From assembly GCF_036373705.1 (NCBI RefSeq), contig NC_089867.1:18465666-18529665 (forward strand): a stretch of DNA of 64,000 nt, in the 5' to 3' direction. The notes under the pieces are model-generated. The model saw only the letters and a program-made list of their open reading frames with translations, did not search any database and was not told where the DNA came from. Source of the DNA: Amia ocellicauda (taxonomy: Eukaryota; Chordata; Actinopteri; Amiiformes; Amiidae). Below, piece by piece: positions 23,331 to 35,701 of this stretch. The first letter of the stretch is position 1, and the number at the start of each line of letters is the position of its first letter. The translations under genes were made by a program, and so were the position numbers.

Positions 23331-26300
23331 TGTGTTTGTGTGTTTGTGATCCCCTTTTGAATCTCTGCAGCAGACAAATCTTACGACATATTGAAGTGAT
23401 TTAACTAGCACAGTACAATGCGCATTTCTGTATTTAGACATTTGCTAACAGTAATTCTGTATTTTTCATGTACAATTTTATATGGACAGCTGTACAAAAA
23501 AATGGAAGAGTACCAACAAAGTGGTTATACATGTGTATGAATGTAGAGTAGAACAGAGTAGCCTGTTTGTTTATGTATTATGCAGGGCGACTTACTGACG
23601 ACTTCAATCAGAAATGTTTAAAAACATTACAAAGTGCATTAATACAATCAGTACAACAAACACCGATCAGCCATAACACTATGACCACTGACAGGTGAAG
23701 CGAATAACATTGATGATCTCGTTATCATGGCACCTGTCAGTGGGTGGGATATATTAGACAGCAAGTGAACATTTTGTCCTCAAAGTTGATGTGTTAGAAG
23801 CAGGAAAAATGGGCAGCGTAAGGATCTGAGCGACTTTGACAAGGGCCAAATTGTGATGGCTAGACGACTGAGTCAGAGCATCTCCAAAACTGCAGCTCTT
23901 GTGCGGTGTTCCCGGTCTGCAGTGTTCAGTACCTATCAAAAGTGGTCCAAGGAAGGAAAAGCGGTGAATCGGCGACAGGGTCATGGGCGGCCAAGGCTCA
24001 TTGATGCACGTGGGAGCGAAGGCTGGCCCGTGTGGTCCGATCCAACAGACGAGCTACTGTAGCTCAAATTGCTGAAAAAGTTAATGCTGGTTCTGATAGA
24101 AAGGTGTCAGAACACACAGTGCATCGCAGTTTGTTGTGTATGGGGCTGCGTAGCCGCAGACCAGTCAGGGTGCCCATTCTGACCCCTGTCCACTGCCGAA
24201 AGCACCTACAATGGGCACGTGAGCATCAGAACTGGACCACGGAGCAATGGAAGAAGGTGGCCTGGTCTGATGAATCATGAGTTCAAGGTGTTGGCTTGGC
24301 CTCCAAATTCCCCAGATCTCAATCCAATCGAGCATCTGTGGGTTTTGCTGGACAAACAAGTCCGATCCATGGAGGCCCCACCTCGCAACTTACAGGATCT
24401 GCTGCTAATGTCTTGGTGCCAGATACCACAGCACACCTTCAGAGGTCTAGTGGAGTCCATGCCTCGTTGGGTCAGGGCTGTTTTGGCGGCAAAAGGGGGA
24501 CCTACACAAAACTGTAGAAGTGCTAACAAAGAAGAACAGAGCAGGAGCATAAGGAAGCAGAGTTTAATATGAAAGTACATAAATGCCGGAGTGTTGAGCA
24601 GCCCAGGCGATTAAGCTGCTGTATTACAGGTCCGTGTCTTCAGCAACCGTTGGAATGTGGTTAAGGACTGTGCAGTCCTGTCCTCAGTGGGAAGGTTGTT
24701 CCACCACTTATGGGCGAGGGGGCAAATTTGTCAAATATCATCTGAAAACTGCTTGGTGGTTATATGGGAGGAACAAAAGAGCTCAGTGCAGATTATGTGG
24801 TACTTCTGCAGTGTTTTTGTTTTAACCACTTATCAGATTAGTGTTATAGTGTCTCCAGAAACCACTGAGTATTTAATGTGGGGGATTGGTGGGTAAGTAC
24901 GTTTAACCATTATGACTCTGACGCTGCCCCCAACCAGCACAGGGGACCTCCGTACTATGTCTGTCCACAGAAGTTCTGTTACGTAATCTCTTTATTACAT
25001 TTTCAAGACTGAGTTAATTTGTTTTAACCTTGAACTGTATTCTATGGAATCCAATTTGTGGAATGGATTAAAACATATTACCAAGGTGTCTTCATTTAAG
25101 CAGTTATTGTCCAGCCCTAGCACAGCATTTCCTTGTGTACAGATTAAGTTTTCTTCTGTATTTAAACTTCCCTCGAGAAAGATACATAATTAAAGCAGAC
25201 CAATTTTAAAATAAATCAACACTAGCCACTTAAACAAATAATGTAGTTCCAGGTAAAACACTGATTAGTTATTGTTTTCTATAGGTATATGAAAATGACA
25301 GACATGGAGATAGGCTTTCAATGAAATTTATCATATTTAATCTATGGTGTTTTTTCCTTTCTAAATGCAGGATGTAGTACTCATATGTGTTACGATAAGC
25401 TTATGAAGAAGCTTCAAGTCTGGTATATCTCAAGATCTAGGTATTGTTTTTCTATCTTTGCAATGTGTACACAGTTCATTTGCAAACAAGTGCTCTTAGA
25501 ATGTTATCCTGCTCAGGTTATAGGAGGACATTGGTGTGTTGAAAGAAAAGGAAATAGAAACATAATTTTAAAATAGCACATATTAGACTTAGAGTTTCAA
25601 AATTGTAAACAAATAAAAAAATTGCTACATTGTAAACCCTAATTAAGCCCCATGTCCCTCTTCCACATAATATCTATCTTTCTGTGTGTGTGTGTGTGTG
25701 TGTTTGCGGCTTTGCACATGTGTACATATGTTTATCTAGACAGAAAGATTATGTTTGGCCTAAAAGTTAGAAACGAGTATAAATGTAGAATCCACTATTT
25801 GTTTTTAATGCATTCCTCTTCATTTCAGATATTTTTGCAAAAGATCTTGAGGCATTTGCAAGGTAATATTCAACTGTCTTTTTCTTCATCCTATTATCCC
25901 CTTCTGTGAGCTGAATTATGGGTCTTATTTGACTCAATCTCTCTTAGATGTAGAGAAAATAAAAGCATGGCGAACCTCTATAGTGTGTGTTGAACATCTT
26001 GCAGTTAAAATACCATCCTGCCTTTTATTAGCTAATGATAGAGCGACTATTGTTACAGATTTCAGAAAAATAATGATTTTAGTTTGAATTGAAAACGGCT
26101 AATATTGCCAGTATACATATACTTCATGTATAGCACTTGTGATTTAGATTATGTGTCTCTGCTCTAGGCATGCAAAGAGAACCACAGTGAACACGGAAGA
26201 TGTCAAACTTGCAGCGAGAAGGAGCAAAGCACTGGTGAGTTTATCTGATCTACATAATGTTATCATCCCTTTTTATCTAATGTGATCAGTTAAGTGGAAA

Positions 26301-27445
26301 GAATACAAGATGCAAAGTAAAAGGAATAAATGTCAAATGCACACTGCCTACAGCACTGTATAACCCTGGTATAACTCATTCAAGTTTTAATCTTCTCAAT
26401 CAATATACAGATATACAAAAATGTATACCTGCTATATTTCAGTTTATCTGACCTTTGCCCCTATACATAATGTTTTTAGCCATCTATAAAAACACTTCAT
26501 ACTGTTCTTATTTATAATGAAATCTAGAGTTACAGTAGCAATGTCTAACCATATACTGCAATAAAACCTACACATGACTCCTTGAGAGTCCTCCTTTATC
26601 TTGTTTAAAAATACAAAAGTTCAGTATTTGTACTATTTTCTCACTGATTCCATTAATGAGAAAACAAAACTTACATAATGCTTTGAAGGCAGATGAGTCA
26701 CTTCTAAGTAAGGGTTTTCCATCATAATTGGGTGAAGCTGCTGTTCTTTTGAATCAATCTCTAGAGATGGGCTAGCTATAGCCAACACAGATAAACTACC
26801 ATCCTCTGAGTTCCTGTGATGAAAGTTCACTCATGTATGACCCCTGTGATAACCAGCAAACCACCTCAGCTTTGCTTTTCGCTTCTCGTAACATCTAGCA
26901 TGAGAAACTTCCTCTCCTGCTTCTGGATGTCCTTATTGTGTCATGTAGGCCTTCATCCTGCCTTGATAGATTGTAGTATTTAGTAAGATAGGCTGCTAGG
27001 GTTTCCAGTGTGTGGGAGGGACCTTATGTTCTCACGGTATGCTCCATCACATGTGTTTACAGGGCAAGCTGAAGGTCTTAGCTGTGTTTTGCAAGGCGCT
27101 GCAGCTGCTGCAAGGCCCAGCAGGGGAGAGTCAAAACCCTGATCAGTAGCCATCATTATTATGTACTAGTTTCAGATAATGGCAGCCTTTCAGTTGGCAA
27201 AGAGCCCCGCCCCCCTGTCATTAGATTATTTACAGTGCTGGCCTGTGGCAATGGCAGTCAGAGAGGAATCCCTTACCATTTTGACTTCTCTGTGGTGTCA
27301 TGTGTCGATGTATTAAGTGACACACCTTTTTTTACAGTCCAGTTACATCACAAAGAAGAGCGAGGAACTGATCTCCAGTAACCAGGAACAGAAGGAGAAA
27401 AGGAAGAAGAATGCAGGGAAAGGGAAGAAAAGCAGCGAGGCTTAG
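22550..27445 (+). CDS. cenps: centromere protein S (MHF1 / APITD1)
   Basis: Histone-fold protein that pairs with CENP-X, acting in the CENP-T-W-S-X complex at centromeres and in the FANCM-MHF DNA repair complex. Coding exons: 22550-22615, 23158-23281, 25829-25862, 26168-26234 and 27338-27445. Phases agree and sum to 399 nt, or 132 aa, close to the human 138. Recognisable stretches are [16 protein letters not shown] (first helix), [35 protein letters not shown] and [15 protein letters not shown], the full histone fold. The last exon gives a Lys-rich tail ([13 protein letters not shown]). The N-terminus is acidic and divergent; the first ATG was chosen, with Met9 as an alternative. The order PGD-CENPS-CORT on one strand matches human. 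Confidence 0.95.
23301..23334. repeat. (ATGT)n microsatellite
   Basis: About eight ATGT units in CENPS intron 2. Confidence 0.95.
23575..23660. repeat. SINE piece with L2-type core
   Basis: GCAGGGCGACTTACT is followed by AAAACATTACAAAGTGCA and TTAATACAATCAGTACAAC, matching the pieces at 6.85 and 30.06 kb. It ends where the Tc1-type element begins, suggesting the DNA transposon inserted into it. Confidence 0.6.
23661..24516 (+). mobile_element. non-autonomous Tc1-type element, copy 1 (truncated at right end)
   Basis: The left terminus is CACCGATCAGCCATAACA. Inside is a broken transposase: a helix-turn-helix part ([20 protein letters not shown]) with a frameshift and stops, then [20 protein letters not shown], and AWSDES with the first catalytic Asp. 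This is followed directly by [18 protein letters not shown], so the middle of the catalytic domain is deleted. The right inverted repeat is missing after CCTACACAA. It lies in CENPS intron 2 and is dead. Confidence 0.85.
24517..24830. repeat. probable continuation of an interspersed repeat
   Basis: After the Tc1 piece the sequence GGAAGGTTGTTCCACCACTT and its surroundings look like a fish interspersed repeat that I know only by impression. It may be the right part of the repeat into which the Tc1 element inserted. Confidence 0.3.
25683..25702. repeat. (TG)n microsatellite
   Basis: About ten TG units, 130 bases before CENPS exon 3. Confidence 0.9.
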
Positions 27446-27519
27446 GTGGAAACACATCTGGCATTGGAGCTCTCAAGTAACTACACTTCTATCATAAAAT
27501 AGGCATTTAGATTAGGCCC

Positions 27520-27990
27520 AATAAAATTCCCATAAAAAATTATACATTCCACAGCCACACCTCTTTCCTTAGCTGTGTCTGAAATGGACTAACAGGTGGT
27601 GTGTATTAATGAATGTTAAATTGATTCTAACAAAGACTTCTGTAGCAAACAGTTTGTTGCTTTGTTACATTTTCCTACATTACTATTTACAATTATTGTG
27701 ATTACTTCATGATACTTTTTAAGAGTTTTGCTTATTTAAGGTCCTTGTACCCTGTTACAGTGTGAGAGGTGATGGTGGCTGTGGTATGACAGACTCAGAC
27801 ATGACTATGGTAAATATATAAATTAAAGAAAAGCATTAGCTTCTAATAATAAACCAATACTTATATTTGCAGCACAAAGAGAACATTTCTGTGGCATGTA
27901 GTATGGAAATGGTACTCAGTGCACTTAGCATAGGGTTGTTGTTTTGTGTTTTTCCTAATGTGTTAATGTTTCACTCTTTATGTAAATAAA
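27520..27990 (+). terminator. cenps: CENPS poly(A) signals
   Basis: AATAAA occurs at 27520-27525, 75 bases after the stop, and again at 27985-27990, 540 bases after it. Either or both could be used. Confidence 0.55.
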
Positions 27991-29525
27991 TGTTACTTTG
28001 CTTGGCATTTCTATTTATGCCTACGGTTTAATTACTTAGCAAAAAAGAAAAAGACAACATAAACGCATTTATGTAATTAAAAGCATTTGAGGCAGGAATA
28101 TGCACTTTATTTACAATAATTGCTGATATCCTGAAGAGGGTGCATTAAAACGGATTAGATTATAATAGGGCCTTGGAGGAAAAACTGAAGGGAGCAGTGC
28201 GCTGCCCTGTGTTTGTGTCAGTACGGGTGCTGGGTGTCGGACAGATGAAGCTGGAAAGGTTACTGTCCCTCTCAGTTACAGGGAAGGAGGCTGTTCAATA
28301 ATGCAGGAAGTAACAGCTGATGAGAGCTGTATACAATGAACCCTGCTCTGGAGTTTACATTTTAGCTCCCAAAAGAGCAACTATCTACCAAAGTTAATGG
28401 CTGTAATTGTAAGTGGATGGAAATTCACAGTATTTATGCAAATCTTGTTACTCTTCTCTGTGCCATCAGCTCATTCTGATTCATCCATATTTCAGCATAT
28501 CAATTGCAATTTGCTTGAGGTCTTGGACTGCAGTAGCTTGTGTTTTTCTGCATGCAAAACCCTTCTCTAAGTGTTTCTGTACATGCATTATATTTAATTC
28601 CAGGCTCTGACTGACCCATGCAAGTGATTAAATGATTTGTTCATCTTTCAACTGCCTAACATGTCAGGCTATGGCAGGGTGTAGTGTCTGAGTTTCGCTA
28701 ACTAACCCTCCTGATGAGATCAAGAGCTGTAACCCTTCAGCTCAGTGGTCCCCAACCTGTCTACTGACCGATCCTGAAGCCTTACAGAGTAGATCTTCAG
28801 ACAACTTGGCAGCAAAACAACAACTTGCAAATCCCCACCCACGCTCAACAGTGTAGAACGCAAGACTTGTGTTAAACATAAAATAGCTCTTCTTCTTGGT
28901 GACCGCTGCTTTAGATATATTGGACAGTACATCACTTAGGCAATCAGAATTCACTGGGTGGTACTACAGTTAGCCTAATATCTCCACAGTATGTGCTGTA
29001 TTTTACATACAACAATCCACCTGAATAGTGAACTGCTGCATTGGCAAGCTAACTTGAATAAGCCATTCCTTTTGTTTATCTTGTTCTAGCACCCCAGTGG
29101 TATGTATTTTGTCACTCTCTTAAATAAATTAATAAATTAAAGTTGTCTGATAATACAATATCAAAAGGTACATTTTTTTGTTTGTTTTTCTTTTTTGCAA
29201 CACCTGTTATTTAATTATTATTCATGCCAGCAGAACATGTTATTGTTAGTAAAATGTACAGGTTCCTGAACCTTGTTCCAAACTTTACTGTTTTATCTCA
29301 GGAGAGTTTCCTGAAAACCCAAGGTCTGTCCTGTTACTTGACAGCTTTCATCTAAAGGAACAGTCTTGGATTGTTTAGTTAGCCATTCAAACTTCTAACC
29401 GGAGATTAATTAAAACCGTAATACCGTTCACAGATGAAGAATGCTTATAATAAAATAAATTTATTCGAAACCCAGAGTTAACGGGTTAATGGTGTACTGC
29501 TTAATTTAGTTAATTAAGCCTACTG
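27991..29525. other. intergenic between CENPS and CORT, nothing firm
   Basis: No coding signature. The phrase CAGTGGTCCCCAACCTGT near 28744 resembles ends of hAT-type MITEs, but no partner end was found. Confidence 0.4.
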
Positions 29526-29530
29526 TAGAG

Positions 29531-29616
29531 TGCGTCACGGCTGCTTGCATGATCGTGTATAAAAGTGGGTGAAATTGTGTTGGAGTACACAGTGCTGGGA
29601 ATACACCACGATCGCC
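29531..29616 (+). promoter_or_regulatory. cort: CORT core promoter: TATA box and CRE half-site
   Basis: TATAAAAG at 29558-29565, with a CRE half-site CGTCA at 29533-29537 about 20 bases upstream. A CREB-bound CRE close to the TATA box is the known hallmark of the somatostatin promoter. The start of transcription is expected near 29590, giving a 5' UTR of about 30 bases. Confidence 0.65.
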
Positions 29617-30646
29617 ATGACCCTGCTGTCCAGTGTGCTCCCCGTGGCTCTCCTGGTGTGGAGTGTGAGGCCAGCTGTGCCTTTGCCTATCGAAGAGAGA
29701 CTGGCTCTGCAGAGCAATGGGGTGAGTCCATTTAAATACAATAACAAAGCAATAATTTGTTGGATTTAAAGTCGGTCCTTTTTGGTTAGGATTTTAATTT
29801 GAGCTCATATTTATATATATTTTTAAATCAAAGCGCACAGTGTGATAAAGCAATGAGTTTTAAAAATCATCAATAATAAAAATGTATACTGAGGAACAAC
29901 TGTAAAGGCTGTTTTTTGTTCCCACTACAAATATATGCTGTGTTAATCTACTTACAGCTGTCTTCTACTGCAAATGCTACTGCCACATTTAAGTGGAGTC
30001 TGAGGTGGAATCTATTTGACCAGCTTAGTTTCCCTATAGACCTTTTTAAATTATTTTTATTAAAATTATTTATTGATTAGCAGAAGGCCATATCCAGGGT
30101 GACTTATAGTTTACACAAGAAGCATTTTAAAGCATTACAAAGCTGCAGTAATACAATCAGTACTACATTACAATAAGCATACTTCCTAGTTCATTGAGCT
30201 AAGCAGTGTGAACATAAAGCAGTCCTAGGTATGTGCTAAAGTGAGGGATAGTCACATTTAATATTGAATGAGCCTTGTCCATCCCTTATTATGAGAAGTT
30301 CAAGATAGTAAACGTATTTTTCCTGTTTAGATCAGAATGCTTATAAAAGTCCATAGGGATACAAAAGCCATGTACAAAAATGCAGATCAGAAGGGAGACG
30401 GCCAAATTAATATGTCAATGTAATACTGTGTTGTTTCAGGACTTGGCTAAAGAAAGAAAAGATTTTCTTCTGAAGATTTTGTCTGGACTGTCTGATTTTA
30501 ACGGGCTGGGGAAAGAGCTCTCGGGTGGGGATCGGGAGCCGCTCAAGTTGTCCCAGCTGGGGGAGAGGTCCCTGTACAGCCAGCCTGTGACCCGAGAGAG
30601 AACTCCCTGTAAGAACTTCTTCTGGAAGACGTTCTCCTCCTGCTAG
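29617..30646 (+). CDS. cort: cortistatin (somatostatin-family prepropeptide)
   Basis: Secreted neuropeptide precursor acting through somatostatin receptors. Two exons, 29617-29721 and 30440-30646, join in phase 0 to give 103 aa. The N-terminus (MTLLSSVLPVALLVWSV) is a signal peptide. The last 13 residues are [13 protein letters not shown], the cyclic peptide with the FWKT receptor-binding core. Pro before the first Cys and Ser-Ser before the last Cys mark cortistatin rather than somatostatin-1 ([14 protein letters not shown]). The mature peptide follows RER, so cleavage would be at a single Arg or an RxR site, giving [14 protein letters not shown]. There is no Lys after the last Cys, unlike human cortistatin. 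Its position next to CENPS matches the human locus, and the single-intron structure is that of the family. Confidence 0.95.
30050..30180. repeat. SINE piece with L2-type core in the CORT intron
   Basis: TTATTGATTAGCAGAAGGCC, then ATATCCAGGGTGACTTATAG and GCAGTAATACAATCAGTA, matching the pieces near 6.85 and 23.6 kb. Confidence 0.65.
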
Positions 30647-30723
30647 CGCTGCCCAGCCCACCAAGACGGCGCTCAGTCCATCACTCTCTCTGTGTCAGCC
30701 ATGTACAGCATGTAAAGCACATC

Positions 30724-30729
30724 AATAAA
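30724..30729 (+). terminator. cort: CORT poly(A) signal
   Basis: AATAAA 78 bases after the stop codon, giving a short 3' UTR as usual for this family. Confidence 0.8.
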
Positions 30730-30739
30730 ATGCAAACCG

Positions 30740-31381
30740 AGCCTGTGGATGTTTGTGTATATGTGTCAGGCTGAGTTTCTTTAAAACACAAGGACATTTT
30801 GCACTTATATATATAGTGGATTTGTTTTTATTAAAATTGTATGTAAACAAATTTCCTCCTTTGCAAATTAAATCTACATCAAGCATATAAAAAAGGTAAA
30901 TCTGAATATTTTAAGTTTTTTTTTTTTATTAAACGGGTGCTGTTTTTTGTTTTGTTTCGTTTTTTGCTTACTGGAATCTTGTAGTCAAGTGACATTTCTC
31001 CTGAAATACATTTGTATTAATCAGGGTTATTTGTGGTACATAAATACTTTTTCTTAGTCATTTGCTGTATTTTAACTTTGATTTAAGATAAGAGAACACA
31101 ACTGGTTAATAATAAGCATCTACAATTTATCTCAGTATCTCTTTGCAGGGTGAGGGGAATTGTACCTGTTTGAGTTAAAGAAAGGACATTCATGCAGTTT
31201 TTAAGATATTTAAATTGTATACACGAAAGCAGTAGTTAAAAATGAAGGAGGTCTTTAGTAGCAGTCACATGTACCTGAATTCCTCGGTGTAGCCTGCCTG
31301 TTACAGTAGCAATAGCTTAATCCTTCCAAATTTAGCTGAATCTATTAAAGCAAAGAGTCATCATTTGTACTTAAACCTCAG

Positions 31382-31435
<54 letters not shown>

Positions 31436-32050
31436 ATTGCTAAGAAGTTAATTAAAATCATGAAAACTGATGTATAAACTAATATCTACATTTAAAGTAC
31501 CTAAATAATCATTATTTTTAAATTAGCCTTCACATAAATATCGTAACATTACTAGCAGAAATGACTAATCCAAATAATTACAGATATTAAATCAGCCAGT
31601 CATTTGCTTAAGTTTGTGCCCTTTGTTTCCATTAGCTGCCTCTTCCCGTGCTTTTCTTTACTACATCAATTACACGTTGTATTATATTGACGCATTGAAA
31701 CCCATTAGCAACAACTTTGAGAATTGGGCTTTGGTTTACAGAGGTCACTAAGCACACTGATGCATGTACCTGTGATACTTGCAAACAATTGATATGCAAT
31801 GTTGCTCATGTGAAGCTTTCTATTTATTTATGTATTTATTTTCATCTTCAAGCCGTATAGAAATAAGATTAAAGGGGTACCGTTGGCCTAATTACAAAGG
31901 CGTGTTTTGAGGGAGTTCAATAAACAAGAACCGGATATCAAAGTCTGTTTTTACCTAACTTTGAATGGCAGGACATTATGTTGAATATATCATAAAGTAC
32001 TTCTTAAAATAAATCTACTAAGCTGTGTCTTCTGAAACGTATTTACTATT
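30740..32050. other. intergenic after CORT, nothing recognised
   Basis: AT-rich sequence with a microsatellite but no coding or repeat signature. Confidence 0.45.
31384..31431. repeat. (TA)n microsatellite
   Basis: About 24 TA units in the intergenic region after CORT. Confidence 0.97.
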
Positions 32051-32069
32051 GAAACGGTGCTTCTGCATC

Positions 32070-32235
32070 CCACACGCGTAAACGACAGTAAAATGAGACG
32101 GGTGCGGCGAAAGGCCGAGCACAGACCCGCAGCATCACTGAGCGGCGCAGCGGCCCCGGACTGCCGCTCCCGGTGGAGGACCGGCGCGCAGCCACGCCTG
32201 TTCTGCTCCGGAAAGCTCGCCGTTAACTCGTTTTG
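32070..32235. promoter_or_regulatory. orphan CpG-island-like block
   Basis: A sharp GC-rich, CpG-dense block of about 160 bases inside AT-rich DNA. It contains clusters such as GGTGCGGCGAAAGGCCG and GAGCGGCGCAGCGGCCCCGG. No known gene starts here. It lies between the 3' ends of CORT and TARDBP, where promoters are not expected. A 63-codon ORF crosses it, but its composition is that of a CpG island and I do not call it a gene. Confidence 0.5.
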
Positions 32236-32239
32236 TGTT

Positions 32240-33900
32240 GTGCTTTAATTTGTGTATATTATTAAATGTACATCGTGGTCTGCGTTTGGTGGGACCATTG
32301 TGCGCCCTGTGACTTTTGCATGAAATCACTTTTTTTTTACAGTCCTTTGTGCTTTGATGTAGAACTGTTGCTTCCGATTGTCGAGGATGAAGCTAAAAAT
32401 AAAGTACATATATTACATGCACTATAAATAATCTTGTGTATGTATATATTTTAAATGCTTAATGAAGGTCGAGGCTTAATGGAAAGACAATATGTGTATA
32501 TTCAGTGAAAACAGGAGACTTAACAAGTATAGCTTGCTTACTTTTGTTTATTTGTATCCAGACTACAATTTCAAGCAAAATCGGAGTAGGCGTTAATTAC
32601 TTAGTCTGTTTTATGCTTGTCACCCTCTATTATGTATATATTTTGCATAGGAAATTTGATTTGTATCATAAACTGAACCGTATGTGCGTATACTGTTAAA
32701 TTGTAACCCCTAGTACAAACGACAAGAGGATACTTCTCTAGGGGCTCCAATGAATGCTGATCTCTGACCTTGGTCCAAGACGCAGCTTTAATATCACTAT
32801 CTTTAAAGAATGATAAAGCTGCAGTAACCTGAACAACAAAGGTAATTGTTTTTGTGTGTATTTAATATACCCCGCCTGCAACACATTACACTTAAATATA
32901 ACATAATGTAGTGTACTGCGCATCTGTGCCTTTGGAGGGGATGTATTCCGTTTCCTATAGGCTGCCCCTCCGAAGACTGCTGGTGCCCAGCGCACATTTG
33001 TATTTAATAATCAGGGCGGCATTATTGGTAGGATATATAAAACACATATATACTTTATTGAATCATCACTTCAACAGTTGAACCCCACCGACTGTAGACT
33101 TACATAATTGTCTTGATTGCCTCAGCTGGTATTGTGTTGGTAAAGCATTTCATTCTTTATGCTGATATAAATATGGTACCATGATCTGTGAATATAGGTT
33201 GTCTGCAGTGAATGAGTTGTCAGCCTATAAGCACATCACGAACCTTTTAATTTCCCTAACCACGTTTCAGAAAGAAGAAACATGTTAATTAATGGCAGTT
33301 CTACACACACAACCTGAGTAATTAAAAATGCTGCTACCAATAAATGTTGCTAAAATGATTATCTGACATACACTAAGAGTGTAATTATTAAATAAATCAT
33401 GTTGCAAGACATTTTAAGCCAAATCCCTTCTTAGGGTGTGTAGAACACAGTGCAGTCACTCGTTTCCCCAAACAATATTTGCATAATATACATGTATATA
33501 TAATAAACATGATCCAAGTTAAATTGTGATTGGAAGATAAGATATCAAAAAGGAGACACTGCTACCATACATAACCTTCAAACCATGGTTTCTCAATCAC
33601 GTGTAAGGAGGCTCACAAAAGAACCAAATCCACCCTTGATGAGGATCTTTGATACAGCATATACAAACATCAATAACAAAACTCTTCTCCCAGTTCATCC
33701 AACAAAGTGAAATAGTCAGAAATGAGGACTCTCATTCTACATTGGCAACATTTGAGTCTGTACAACAGAATACACAGATGTAGATTTAATGCTGAATGTC
33801 TTATGATCTGTGCATCAAAATTGAATTGTAGAATCCATCATAAATATCTTCACCAATTCAACAGGCAAACCAGTGAAAAGGAAGAGAACACACAATACGA
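32240..33900. other. intergenic, nothing recognised
   Basis: AT-rich, with no coding exon or repeat that I can identify. Part may be distal 3' UTR of TARDBP. Confidence 0.4.
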
Positions 33901-34388
33901 TACAATACCCCCCCACCAACGATAGCTTTATCTGTCGTTACAGCTACTAGTATTCAACTAATTTATTAGAATTATGCAATGTTAACATATGTAGAGGTTA
34001 ATGGAAAACATCTGAATCCCAAATGAACCCTCTCGGTTTATTCTTTTCACCTATAATAAATAATGGTTGCAATTCCCACATTTCACAATGCAATAGCCTA
34101 TGGCAGGCAGCACTAATTTAAAACATAAAACAAAGAAAAATCCCACAGGTTCAACAATGACTTCCGAGATGGACACATAAGAGTTCTATTACACAAAGAC
34201 CAAATTAGTTTAGAAAATATATTCCATGGAGTTAAATTAACAGCTTTGGTGTGTATCTCTTCAAAAGCGATTCTAAAATTGGCTTTAGCTTCATGGATAT
34301 ATAGATCTTTTTTTGTACTGGATCAGGCAAGGGCAATTTTACTTTTGGAAAATAAACATTTGCAAGAAAATAATTAAACTGGAATGGA

Positions 34389-34408
34389 TTTTTTTTTTTT
34401 TTTTTTTT
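34389..34408. repeat. poly(T) run
   Basis: Twenty consecutive T on the plus strand within the probable TARDBP 3' UTR. Confidence 0.95.
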
Positions 34409-34595
34409 AAGTATTAACCTCTGACTGGAAATTACATTTCCCTCAGTCACATACAGCCCAAACCAATATGCTTATCAATACAATACTATTGTGTACAAAG
34501 CCAATGTGCTCACATGACTAAGGTACTGAGGCAAACAAAAGTAACAATTGGTAGAAAAAGATTTAAAAATTTATTTTACATTTGTGAGGACCAAC

Positions 34596-34619
34596 AAAAA
34601 AAAAAAAAAAAAAAAAAAA
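34596..34619. repeat. poly(A) run
   Basis: About 24 consecutive A on the plus strand. Confidence 0.95.
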
Positions 34620-35670
34620 TATTGGACAAAATTTATAATACATAAGGGATTCAAGTCCTAAGGGCAAAAGAATGTGGTCTAAAATACCCCTTCCCCAACG
34701 TGGACAGCACCCTTTTAGCCCACCCCTTAAGCCTCACTGAGTGAAATACAAATCACCAACGCTAACATTATTAACAATATTCCTTTCGATATTCTCCCAA
34801 GATCAAGTCTTATTTTATGCCATTTTACATTACCAGCTACCATTTGGTTTGTGATGGAGGGTGTTCATAGCTTAAACCACACATTCCTCAAAAGCAAGGT
34901 GACAGATCATTTCTTTAAAAAAAAATATTTTCTAGTAAGGCCATTGTTTTTTTTGTTTTTTAACGTTAGTGTTTAATTACAACAAAAAACAAAACCATTA
35001 CATAAAAAGCCATTGCAGGTCACAGTATTTAACAACACAAATGATTCTCGTAAAGCAAGTGAATGAAAGCAGTCCTCTCGCTCTTCCCGTGTCACGAGTA
35101 CGCCAGAAGAATTCTAATCGTTGAGGATTCTCGAAACAGAAGATTGAAAATAAAACACTTTGCTTTGCTTTCAAAAGCCAGTCACTTGTGGGGTGGGACA
35201 AGGGTGGTGGGGGTGAATCTGAAGTTGTACAGAAATCATGCATCAAAATACAAGGGTTCTTCAAAGATGTTCAAATTGGCCAAGGTTGTAGATTCTTGCA
35301 GACTTACTTACCCAGATTTGTATAATTCATATATATATATTTTATGGTTATGCATAAGCAAATCCCTCTCTCCCTAGTTTATAAATGTCCATTTAAGAAA
35401 AATAAATTGATAAAGACGAGTTCCCAACGTCTGGTTAAGTGAAGGCAGCCCATTGTTTCAGATCTGAAGCATTCAGCTGCTGTCCCAGTGTTAGAATGAT
35501 TTGGGACCACCCACACTCCACTGGCCTGGGTCTTCAGTCTTCAGAAAAATGACATCTTCCTGGTCCAGATGCAGACCTGCCTCAGCGATGTGGAAGGGGG
35601 GTAAGTTCACTCCAAATCCGAGGTCCCTAAATATGTGAATTAAATAAGGGTTTTTTGCATTTTGTTCAAA

Positions 35671-35674
<4 letters not shown>

Positions 35675-35701
<27 letters not shown>
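35675..35701. repeat. poly(A) run
   Basis: About 27 consecutive A on the plus strand (U-rich in the TARDBP transcript). Confidence 0.95.

Noticed and set aside
32057-32248. 63-codon ORF across the orphan CpG block
   Set aside because: The Arg/Ala-rich composition follows from CpG density; there is no homology pattern and no splice support.
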